Shown piece after piece: positions 48,591-58,189 of a DNA stretch of 64,000 nucleotides. Below the pieces are notes generated by a model that saw nothing but the letters and a program-made list of their open reading frames with translations, did not search any database and was not told the DNA's origin. The stretch is from Astragalus membranaceus (taxonomy: Eukaryota; Streptophyta; Magnoliopsida; Fabales; Fabaceae). The DNA lies in NCBI GenBank assembly GCA_039519185.1, contig CM076846.1:127414182-127478181 (forward strand), given 5' to 3'. Positions within the stretch are counted from its first letter, which is position 1. Each line of letters begins with the position of its first letter. A program made the position numbers and the translations under genes.

Positions 48591-48684
48591 GTGGTGGTGG
48601 TTTGGACACTAGCAATCTCATGTGAAAAACTATGCATAGCAGAAGAATTTTCAGCTTTCATCATACTAGTCTTTGTAAAACCAT
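47797..48684 (-). pseudogene. Captured WRKY33-like group I WRKY fragment
   Basis: Two exons, 48684-48054 and 47958-47797, joined by a 95-base intron with GT-AG ends. The first encodes SMMKAENSSAMHSFSHEIAS, an N-run, a Q-run and the whole N-terminal WRKY domain (DGYNWRKYGQKQVKG, CTYPNCPTKKKVERS, GTHNHPKPQ). The second encodes REPRVVVQTTSDIDILDDGY and the start of the C-terminal domain (WRKYGQKVVKGNPNPR), and ends at a normal splice donor. Missing are the N-terminal exon with the MAPK-target serine/proline cluster and the exon with the C-terminal zinc finger, the part that mainly binds W-boxes. WRKY33-type factors drive camalexin and defence genes. Inside a CACTA element and cut at both ends, this is a transduplicated fragment. 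Confidence 0.85.
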
Positions 48685-49627
48685 CTTGTAATATCAAAAG
48701 CAAGCAATGCAATGAGAGAATTTCACGATCCAAATTGTAATAAACTGAAAGATGAAAACAAAAAACCTACAACAATCTAACATTTCCAAATTGCTGACAT
48801 GACATCAGTTACATGTAGTTGATTATCACATAAATAGTTTTGTAATCAAGAATAAACTCAAGCGAATGAAATCCAAAATTAACATTTATTAGCTGAAAAA
48901 TGATGGATAACTGCATCTAATTTTCCCTCCATAGCAAACTCTCCGTAAGGGAAAATAACTAAATAACAAAATAGTTGTAATGATTTCATACAGGGGAGGA
49001 GTGAGAGGTACTGGGGTATCTTTTGCATTTTCCTGAGAGTTAGTTATGGATCTGGGCAGTAGGATAATTCCTTTGCAAAAATTCTATTGACATTAATATT
49101 AATCATCTTACTCTCAATTTTTGTTTTCCTTTTTACTACGTGATTCTGGTTCCTAACAGGCTAACACAAATCTTGTGTAGATGTAAATTCGAATTTCTAG
49201 AATATAAACAGAGAAAGACTAAAAAATTATTCTTTTTCAAATTGAGCTGAAAAAAAAAATAAAAAAGAAAAAGTGGCAAATAATACGGTCTCTAGAAAAA
49301 CAAACATGGTCACCAAAATGGAGAAATATTCAAGCCAAAACAGTTTTAGGATCAACTACGAAGGTCTCACAGTCACTATCCAAAACAATTAAATAAGTAT
49401 TGGAGGTGCACCTGCGAAACTCTTAGTATTCAAAATAGTTTCAGGATGACGAAGCCAAACCAAACTCTCGGCACTTTCACGCATCAAGCATTTGCCATCC
49501 TTGTGAAAACTTCTCTTTCCTCAAGCACCTAAACACAACAATAAATGTACACCTTGATAAGTAAAGCATTATTTGTATATAAATGTATATAAAATGACAA
49601 TAAGTAAAGCATAGATGAAATGTACAC

Positions 49628-49917
49628 CTTGATATCTCTTGTTCAGCAATTATTTGAATTTTCTTCCCTTGAGATCTCGCTTGTTTTGTCGTCCTTCCAA
49701 CAAATGTCACTCCATCTTCAATTTGCTTCAATTTGTGATGAAGCATGTCAATCTCCTCATCAGCCCTTCCTGACAACATACAAAACCTGTTAAACACATG
49801 GATCTATAATCCTTCCCCAGTCAATGCAGTTTGCTAGAAAAGAAGCAATAAACAAAAGAAATCCTTAGTCCTTACCTTGTACAGTTCAACCAAGATGTTG
49901 TCCAGAGACTCCTGAGA
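49628..49917 (-). pseudogene. Captured MS5/POLLENLESS3-like TPR protein fragment
   Basis: One exon piece (49917-49876) encodes SQESLDNILVELYK and ends at a GTAAGG donor. The next (49769-49628), after a GTTGTCAG acceptor, encodes GRADEEIDMLHHKLKQIEDG, TFVGRTTKQARSQGKKIQI and EQEISR, then a GTGTAC donor. This run is typical of the plant MS5/TDM1/SDI family, TPR proteins acting in meiotic exit or in sulfur-deficiency response. The later TPR exons are absent; 49477-49540 on the minus strand does not continue the family. Splice sites are intact, so exonization into a chimeric transcript is possible. Confidence 0.75.
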
Positions 49918-50519
49918 ATTCACATGTACATTGAAAATGCTTCCAAATATCAATGATTATCTATATGACTTGATGAAACACTATTTGACATCCTCCAAAT
50001 AAACACTTTCCAAAGTAAGATCCATTAGTTAGGCTTTAGTTTTTCATTAATCCTTTAACAACCATATCTATATATGAATCCTACAATATCATTTTCTATT
50101 TCATTTTTGTATTATCCCATTTAAATTTTAAAGAACCCTCAATGTCCAACATTGGCCATTCACATGTTACCGCATATCAACTTCACAATCTCATATCCTA
50201 AGTTCCTAACAGACAGACTTCAACATCAAAGCATGATAAGACATGGAAAAGGAACCAAAAATTACCCTAGAACCATGTATGGAAGCTATGTTACCAACCT
50301 AGAAAGAAGACTTAAAATGTAGATTTTTAGAGTGTGAAATTAAAATGCATGATATACACAAATGCTCAAGGCTACAGCATAAGCATTTTGTCAATAAATG
50401 AGCTCAAGATGCATGGCAAAATAAGGTCACATGAAACTCAATTCCTTTGAAAGGCAGTATTGACACTACTTCTTAGTTTCAAAATATTTCACATAAATAC
50501 TTCAATGCTTAGAGATTGG

Positions 50520-50830
50520 GAAGGAAAGAAGACCTAGTCCCAAAACCACATCCTTTGCCAGCTTGAACTTTGACAGAGATAATACCTCCAAATTGAAGAA
50601 AGTTTTGCTTCAGCTCCTCCTCTGAGACATTAAGATCCAAATTACCAACAACAATCTGCATTGCAAAAGTATGTAAGAGTACCATAGGAAATGATTTAGG
50701 TCTAGATGACTTACAGTAGTATTATTTACGTCATATTCCGGTGGAACTGTATTCACTAGAGCAGTGTACGCCGACACTAGATAAATTGCTGCCAAGCAAG
50801 GAGACCAATGGATAACGTAATAATGTATCT
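50520..50830 (-). pseudogene. Captured RBP45-like RRM fragment
   Basis: Exon 1 (about 50830-50716) ends NTVPPEYDVNNTT at a GTAAGT donor. Exon 2 (50655 down to about 50520), after TTGCAG, reads IVVGNLDLNVSEEELKQNF, LQFGGIISVKVQAGKGCGFG. This is the third RRM of plant RBP45/RBP47 oligouridylate-binding proteins, whose RNP2 is normally IFVGNLD and RNP1 KGCGFVQF. Both motifs are altered here and RNP1 is broken (GFG-TR), so RNA binding is unlikely. It lies between the EXO1-like and TPR fragments in the same orientation. Confidence 0.72.
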
Positions 50831-51152
50831 CAACATATTCTTATATATGGTGAGTTATAATTACTTGTATTAAAAAATTTAAAAAAGTTATATGGACAAC
50901 AATGTAAGACAAAGTGACTTGTAAGGGATACTACTCATTATATTATTGAAGATAAAGAGTATGAAAATTGCTTACTCTATCTAGAAATCAATCACTGCAA
51001 CAAAACTCCCAGCAGCTGCTACAATCCCAGCACCAGACACAATCCCAGCACCAGCCACTTCATGGCATCGCTGTGAGACAAATCATTACTTGAAAACAGA
51101 AACAACATATATATACACCCAAATAAAAAATAAACAAAGAAAATCAGCTCAC

Positions 51153-51520
51153 CATAAATCAGCTTCTCAATCAACAACTTTGCACAGGAATAGAACCATC
51201 TCTGCTTTTGAATTGAACCAAAAATACAAGGGGACTCATCTTCTTTAACAATATAATAATGCACATTCTCCTGCTTCAATACCTTACACAAAAAGACAAG
51301 GTTTTAACAATTAGGAGAAAATGTAATTAAATTATTATTGAATACAACCAAATCAAATACAAATATGTATGGATATGTATCTAACAACAGTCTATTATCC
51401 TTCACAACAAGACCAACTCTGATTTATTGAATTTTTTTCTACCTCAATCAGTTCTCGTGCAATCTGAGGTGAAATATCAACAGCTTTCTGGTAGCACTCG
51501 TAGCAGCGGCAGAATTCCCA
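51153..51520 (-). pseudogene. Captured EXO1-like exonuclease fragment
   Basis: Minus strand 51520-51443 encodes CYECYQKAVDISPQIARELI and stops at a GTAGAA donor. After the acceptor at 51293, the next exon (51292-51153) starts VLKQENVHYYIVKEDE. The join AVDISPQIARELIE / VLKQENV follows the I-region of plant exonuclease 1 (XPG/FEN family), a 5'-3' nuclease in mismatch repair and end resection. After 'HYYIV' the sequence no longer follows EXO1, which should continue with the catalytic acidic residues. The tail may come from another source or be scrambled. Confidence 0.6.
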
Positions 51521-51770
51521 TCCGATTAGCAAACAAGCAAATCAGATTAGCAACCAAATCAAACAAGTTAGATACAAAAATAGCCAACAAAAGTAACCGA
51601 TTAGCAAACAACAAATCAGACCTAAAAAATTAGTATCAACCAAAACCCCACCAAAAAAATTTAGTGAAGGCCACATTTCCTTCTCAACAAGCCCTAAACC
51701 CAGTCCCCTAAATTTTTTCAAATCTCTCTCTAATTTTAGGTTTAATCATACACGCCTCTACACATCAAAC

Positions 51771-51773
51771 TCT

Positions 51774-51804
<31 letters not shown>

Positions 51805-52335
51805 GCGAACCAGAGAGAGGAAAAACCTCCTCTATTGAGTTCACCGAAATCGTTAGAGAGAGGGGGGACCAGAAAGAGGGGGGAAAACCAAAGAGAGAGA
51901 GAGAGAGAGATAGAGAGAGAGTCGAACCTGAATCACTGAAATCGCTGAGAGGGAGAGGGTGTTCGAGGAGTGCTGTGAAGTCGTGTAATCTATCTAAACC
52001 TCAATCCTTGTGCTATGAAATCGCTGAGGGAAGTGGGAGAGTTTGAGAGTGCGAGGCTACAGGGAGGAAGAAGATTCGTTGAGGAAGAGGGAGAGTTTGA
52101 GGGCGCGATGGAATTTTAGGGTTAGAAGAGGAAGAGGATTCGCTGAGGGTGCGACAGTATTTGAGGGAGAGGAAGAGGAAGAGGGTGCGATGGTATCTGA
52201 GGTTGCGAAGAGGAAGAGGGTGCGATGGTATCTGAGGGAGAGGAAGAGGATTCGCTGTGCGACGAGGATTGCGAAGAGGAAGATGGTTCGCGATGGTATC
52301 TGAGCGAGGAAGATAGTATCTGAGGGTGTGCGATG
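51771..52335. repeat. Purine-rich GAGA/GAAGAGG tract in the CACTA element
   Basis: Runs of GAGAGAGA and repeats of GAGGAAGAGGGTGCGATGGTATCTGAGG. It lies upstream of all captured fragments on their strand, where a promoter or 5' leader would be, but I see no TATA box I would defend. Confidence 0.6.
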
Positions 52336-52614
52336 GTATCCCACAATTTAGCTCAATTTTTTAATTAATTAATAATTCAACATATGACAACGGTTTCTCA
52401 GCGTTGCCCAAAAGCTCAACTAAAAAACCGTTGCCTTAGACCTTTAAGCAACAGTTTTAAACCGTTGCCAAAAAATTTTAGTCAAAAAAAATTGTATCAA
52501 CAACGGTGGCAAAAAACCGTTGCCATTGCTATCTAAGGCAACGGTTTTTTAGGCGTTGGAATTTTAGGCGTTGCCATAGGGTTAAAATGTTGTAGTGTGT
52601 ATCAGTGTTCTATC

Positions 52615-52930
52615 AGAGATGTTTCATACCGCCACAAATTAGTCAAGATGGTTGCACTTGTTCCATGACTTTCTTTCTCAAGCATCAATAACTTGCTGAG
52701 AAAACTCAATTGGAAACATCCATGATATCCTTTGCTACCGCAAACATCTGCACTGCTGACTAGAGTGTATTCAACTCTAAATATGTTGCCCCCAAATTGT
52801 TGTAAATATAACCCAATCCAAAAGGCTTTGGTCATAGCTATCTTTCAATCTTTCAGCAGCACTTTCCAAATAAGGAATAGCCTACTGCATCTTACACGAA
52901 AAATACCTTTCAAAATAAATGGTTCAGAAC
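52615..52930 (-). pseudogene. Captured nephrocystin-3/KLC-like TPR gene fragment in the Helitron
   Basis: The minus strand reads AIPYLESAAERLKDSYDQ, then after a one-base shift GLGYIYNNLGATYLEL, an in-frame TAG, and SAVQMFAVAKDIMDVS. This resembles a TPR block of a plant kinesin-light-chain/nephrocystin-like family recalled from memory. One shift and one stop show it is dead. It lies just outside the CACTA target duplication, so it belongs to the surrounding Helitron. Confidence 0.5.
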
Positions 52931-54145
52931 AAAACAACATTAAGACTAACTTAAACCAAGGGTCTTGAAGTGTCAAAAATATCACCATATTAAATAGTAA
53001 AATTGGTTAAACATACTGCTAACTCCACTATTAACTCCACTTTTTTCAGATACTCAAATATCAACACATCTATTGGTAATTCATCTTTTATGATGGTAAT
53101 TTTAAGCTTGTACTGGCTATAAACGAAAAAAATTGCAAATATAGAAATACTAAATAGTTTACACAACAAATATCACCATAGAAAATAGTAGCAAATAAAG
53201 TAATGAAGTTGGTTCAACATCCTATTTACTGGGTCAGGCAGAATCATTGGTTAAATATTTGAATAAATTAGTAGATAATAATTATTATATAGTTACCTTC
53301 ATTAATGGCAGAGTAATTTGTTCTTCTGCTCCACTTTCCAGTTTTCTTTAGGGAAAAACTTTTTGTCATGGTTTCAATCCATATCAAAAATATCCATCGT
53401 CAGATGTGAATTAAAAGAAAAACCTATGAAATCAAAAGAAACAAATTAGAGACATTAGACTATATGGAGCCACTCTCAGTCATTGTTTGCTACTCCATGG
53501 TCATTCAAAAAAGTAGCATAAATGTCATAGAAAACTCTAAAGTAGCATAAAAAGTAGCATTATATTAGAAACTAATATTCAAATCCCTAAAGTATTAAAA
53601 ACATAAGACTTGCAAAGCTTCTCAAAATAGTATTTTCAAGTAAATGCATTTCAGAGGGTTAAGCATGGGCATTTTCAGAAGGCTTGAAGGAGCTTCTTCG
53701 AAATGTTGAAAATGAGGTGAAATTCAGTTTGATAGTGGTTTAATTTAATGGAAACCGAAAACTCAAACGACAGTCAGTTTGTTACCTTTTTGGGAAGAAC
53801 CCGCTACCTATGTGAGAGGTTAAAGGCGCTACCTTTTGTTGCAGTCAAACGACAGTCAGTTTGTTACCTTTTAGGGTTTGACAGTTTAGGTGAAAAAGGA
53901 GATGCCTTGTCATCTGCGAAGCTGATAAAGTAGACTGCAACACTGTACTTGTGAGCACATTGAAGCTATAATCTTTTTTGAGTTGATTGGCGGGAAGTTT
54001 GAAACTTGGACCATTTGAAAAGAAAGATATTGGAGGAGAAGTGAAAATTTAAATTTCAAACCAAAAAGGGTAGGGTGGTCTATTAAAGTCAGGAGGGCAT
54101 AATAGTCAATTTGATGGTTGGTTAATGGCAACTATTGAGAGTAGA
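52931..54145. other. Left-over Helitron body, AT-rich
   Basis: No gene is supported. TTTTTGGGAAGAACCCGCTACC and GCGCTACCTTTTGTTGCAG blocks around 53790-53870 contain a short tandem repeat (AAACGACAGTCAGTTTGTTACC at about 53764 and 53847). Confidence 0.35.
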
Positions 54146-54802
54146 TGCGCGTGTGTGCGTGTTTTTGGTATAGTCTCATATTATTCCAAGGAAAGGGAAG
54201 AATCTATATTTGGGTAAGAGCTGATTCAGCTGAAGTTGAGTTTATAAGATAAAAACAAAAAGGGAAAGTACCAAGTAGAGGTAAAACTCCATCATATTCA
54301 ACAGAATTTATATTAAATTTGTCCTAGTAGCCCTGTTTATTTGAATTTTGCATCCTACTTACTACCTTTGTTTGTTCCTAATTCCCTTTATTTTCCTCTC
54401 CTTCCACGAAGAACCTCACACGAAAGCTACCCTACCCTCCATAAATTCATAATAAATTCTGTTGCCCATAAGAACCATCCATAACATAAACCTATCTGAA
54501 AAATATAAACTATTTCATGACAACCTCTTCATTCATTTGCTCCAAGGTTGAGTTTCACTGCAAAAATCAACACCAAGATTTTGCAATGACTTTATAATTA
54601 AAAGTTAAAACTATTATTATATTAAAACATTGCATATTTTTTTTCAGTATTTCTTCGTTAGCGGTTTCTTACTTTTCTATATTTCTTAGAAACTCGAGGA
54701 AGCGAAATTGAGTTCTTCTTCTTCTCTTTCAATTCAAAACTCAGCGAAGATTGAGAACACTTAAAGCGACATCGTTTCATGATCCAGAATCAAACAAGAA
54801 AA
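54146..54802 (+). promoter_or_regulatory. Upstream region and 5' leader of the PIRL gene
   Basis: AT-rich sequence with a CT-rich leader just before the gene (TTCTTCTTCTCTTTCAATTC, 54714-54733). Transcription probably starts within the last 150 bases. If the Helitron end at 54145 is right, the gene has only about 650 bases of its own upstream sequence. Confidence 0.35.
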
Positions 54803-57280
54803 ATGGAAGATTCATCATTATCAGCAGTGCGATTGCGATCGACGGACGAAACAGTTGCAGAGATAATGAGGATTCACAGATCATTACCGGCGAGGCCGGG
54901 AATGGAGGAAGTAGAAGCCGCAATGACGGTGGTGGAGAATGCGGAGAGAGAAGAAGCAACTAGGCTAGAAACGGTGGCGAAACAGAGCAAAAGCTCAACC
55001 GTACCGGAAGAACTTTTCACGGTCTTGCAAGAGATGCAGAAGAGTATGGTGTGTTATGTATGCAAAGAGAAGAAAAGAGATGCTACGAAACTCATTGATC
55101 TTGAAAACCTTCACGCGCTTTTCGATGATTTGATTCAGAAAGCTTCTGATTGCGTTTTGAATTGTAACAGAAATAACAGTAGTGGTAGTGGGACCCACAA
55201 TAAGGTCTCCTCTTACTCTAACGATTCCGTTTCTAATTCTGTTACTGTTGCTTCTTCGGATTTGTTGAAGAAAGAATCAGTTAAGAAGCCTTCGGAAACA
55301 TTGTTCGCTAAAGATGACAGTTATTTGAATAATAAGGCGAAGATCAAGGCTAAGTCCACGTTCTATAGTAATGATGATAGTTATGCAATTGGACATAAAA
55401 TCTCATCCAAACCACACATAGTGGATTCTTCCTTGCTAAAACCTTCATCTACTTCAGGTATATCATATGCTTCTCCACTATTCCATTCAGTTCCTTTTGG
55501 CTTTTTTAGTCCTTATTGCAAATTTTAATTAACAATATTTTTTGAATTTTAAACTGTAATTCGCAAATGTAATTAGAACCAAGGTTTTAAATTGATATCA
55601 TGTATTCATGTCTATGCCTCTATTGTTCTTTCATATTACGTAAAATTGATGTGAATAGTGGCCGATGGTCTATGAAACTATGGAACACCGATACAGACAC
55701 AAGCACCACATAGACTCTGATATAATTTGAGAAAATGAAGGTGACAGTGAGAATATAACCACATGTGTGAGTATCGTGTCCAACACCAGACCATCTTCAA
55801 TATGACAAATGTCGGTGTTACATAAACTGTAGAGACATTACAAATTACGTGGCCACAATTGCGGTTTTGAATTGTTTTAAAACCTTGATTCCATTTTGTT
55901 TTCACAATTTCATATGAAGCATTGTTATTGTGAAAAACTGCTATTGCGAATGCCAAAAAATTGTGAAACCCAGCAATTGTTGTTGTGGAAATGAATTTAA
56001 CAAATTGAAGTATAACTTTTAAAATTGGCTTTCAGATGATTAAATTTGGTTGACTGAGTAGCTACTATATAGTTGTGCTGATTGAAAATTGAATTTTTAC
56101 TTTATTTTGTATTTTTGACTAGGTGAAGAAGATGGTGATGAGAATAAGATGAGTTTGATAAAACTGGCGAACTTAGTTGAACTTTCTGCAAAGAAAGGCA
56201 CGCGTGAATTGAATCTACAGAACAAGTTAATGGACCAAGTTGATTGGTTACCAGATTCAATAGGGAAGTTATTAAGTTTGGTTACTCTGAATTTGTCTCT
56301 GAATCGGATCATGGCCTTGCCTTCCACAATAGGAGGCCTTTCATCATTGACCCGGTTGGATTTGTATTCGAATCGAATCTCGGAGCTACCAGATTCTGTT
56401 GAAGATCTAACAAACTTGACTCATCTGAATGTTGGGGGAAACATGTTATCATCTCTGCCACCTTCACTTGGCAAATTAGTGAAGCTTGAGGAACTTCATG
56501 TAAACTCAAATCACCTTTCTTTCCTTCCTGATTCTATTGGTTCATTTATAAGCCTAAAGGTTTTGAATGTGGAGACAAATGACATAGAAGAAATTCCACA
56601 TTCAATTGGTCGTTGTTGTTCCCTTAAAGTGCTTATTGCTGATTATAACAGACTCAAAGCTTTGCCTGAAGCTGTAGGGAAGATTCATAGCCTTGAGGTT
56701 TTATCTGTGAGATACAACAACATTAAACAATTGCCAACGACGATGTCGTCTTTAACAAACTTGAAGGAACTTAATGTGAGTTTCAATGAGCTTGAGTTTG
56801 TCCCTGAGAGCTTGTGTTTTGCTACCTCTCTTGTTAAGATGAACGTAGGAAACAATTTTGCTGATATGCAATCTTTGCCAAGGTCTATTGGGAACCTTGA
56901 AATGCTTGAGGAATTGGATATCAGTAATAATCAGATACGTTTTTTACCTGATTCTTTTAGAATGCTAACTCGATTGCGCATATTAAGAGTTGAAGAGAAT
57001 CCTCTTGAACTCCCACCAAGACACATAGCTGAAAAGGGAGCACAGGTATCTTTTTTACTTTTAAATTATATTCTTTTAATATTAATATAGATCTCAATTT
57101 TCAATTTCCATTATGTCTGGTGGAATATTATAGGCAGTTGTTAAGTACATGGATGAGATTGTGGAGAAGAGGGATGTTAAATCACAGCCACTTAAGCAGA
57201 GAAAGAGTTGGGCTCAGATTTGCTTCTTCTCAAAGTCCAACAAAAGGAAGCGTGACACGGTTGATTATGTGAAGGCCTGA
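54803..57280 (+). CDS. Plant intracellular Ras-group-related LRR protein, PIRL4/5-like
   Basis: Three exons (54803-55457, 56123-57045, 57134-57280) join in frame to 574 residues. An in-frame ATG at 54779 would add 8; the later ATG (MEDSSLSAVRLRS) is preferred because it lies closer to the conserved VAEIMRIHRSLPARPG block. N-terminal half: ETVAEIMRIHRSL, VPEELFTVLQEMQKSMV, LENLHALFDDLIQKASDC, then a serine-rich linker. C-terminal half: about ten LRRs of the 23-residue SHOC2 type (LPDSIGKLLSLVTLNLSLN, LPSTIGGLSSLTRLDLYSNR and on), then a basic tail (SKSNKRKRDTVDYVKA). PIRLs are cytoplasmic relatives of animal SHOC2/SUR-8, with roles known in pollen and early development. All introns are GT-AG. 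It looks intact and functional. Confidence 0.93.
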
Positions 57281-58184
57281 GTTAAACCATTGTTGGAAAA
57301 GTAACAGATTCCACCAGTAAGTTTAGCTGTTTTACTTTTCAATACTTGCACTGTATTGACTGTGAAATAATCCTAATTTTAATCATTGTAAGCAATGATC
57401 AGTGACTGGTGTTTGGCTTAACTAACCTTATTCTGCTAGTCACAGGGAACAGTAGCAAAGAGCTAGTGCAATTGTTAATTTGTTTAAAGTAGAGTTGTTA
57501 ATGCTGTGTTATTATTGACAGGGATATGCATTTGTTTATCAAGAGAGACAAAGATATGTTTATCAGTCTGCAGTCAACATTACTCGGAAATGAATAGGCA
57601 TCCTTTGTTGGCTGTTGGAATTTGCTAAGTTTGAGGCAAAAACTGTAGATTTTCCTGTAATATATTATATATGTATATTATAAACATACATATTGTAGAA
57701 TTTAATTTTCAGGATTTTATCTCATTTGTATTTCTGTTGTTCAAGAAGTGTACATCCAACCAGCAGAAGATAGATATAGGTAGTAGGCAGATCGGGTAGC
57801 AGTAATATGCACGATGAAAGTTCACTTCTTGCACTCTATTGTTAAACTAAATAAACTGATCTTTCTCTCATTTGTATAGCTAGAACTTTCTAATGTATAT
57901 TATTTTAGTTTTGTTTTGGGTGATTATTGGATTGATGTGATTATTTTACAAAATCTTTCAAGTTTCAAATAAACAAATAACTTTATCATACCATTTGTGA
58001 GCTAGTAACCTTGTCAAGCTTAGTGGACAGATTACTATGGTGCCTATCTTCATGATTGGATTTATTTATTTATATATCATTACATTTTTTTCGTTTAATC
58101 AATTCACCAGCAATAAAAGCAGCACGGTAAATGCAATGCAACATTCATATTAGAATGTGATAATTTTACATCAGAACAATATAC
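57281..58184. other. PIRL 3' UTR and intergenic spacer
   Basis: AT-rich sequence after the stop codon. TTGTTAATGCTGTG and several AATAAA-like signals (for example AATAAAC near 57850) are present. No gene is seen. The Copia insertion begins at 58190, about 900 bases after the PIRL stop. Confidence 0.4.
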
Positions 58185-58189
58185 ATCTT

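Larger units (their letters stand above)
46029..52597 (-). mobile_element. Pack-type CACTA transposon carrying fragments of several host genes
   Basis: TIRs: CACTACAACATTT at 46029 continuing to ACCCTATGGCAACG, and the inverse (CGTTGCCATAGGGT...AAATGTTGTAGTG) ending at 52597. About 28 bases match with two differences. The 3-base duplication TGT (46026-46028, 52598-52600) is diagnostic for CACTA. Subterminal GGCAACGG/CCGTTGCC motifs fill 46045-46530 and 52380-52597. No TNP2-type transposase is found. The interior instead holds minus-strand, exon-like pieces of EXO1-, RBP45-, MS5-type TPR and WRKY33-like genes plus an unidentified exon. All share one direction and keep splice sites. Confidence 0.87.
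45736..54145 (-). mobile_element. Helitron carrying gene fragments and a nested CACTA element
   Basis: The 3' end is clear on the minus strand: hairpin CCCGTGCGTATGCACGGG, then TATACCG and CTAG ending at 45736, with T as next base. The suggested 5' end is TCTACTCTCAATAG starting at 54145 and preceded by A, which would give the A/T insertion site. That end is a guess. Without the CACTA element (6.57 kb) the Helitron is about 1.84 kb and holds the TPR gene fragment at 52615-52930. No Rep-helicase sequence is present. Confidence 0.55.

Noticed and set aside
48050..48733. Calling the WRKY frame an intact resident gene starting at 48733
   Set aside because: The frame upstream of 48684 does not match WRKY proteins and a splice acceptor sits at 48685; the C-terminal zinc finger exon is missing and the piece lies inside CACTA borders.
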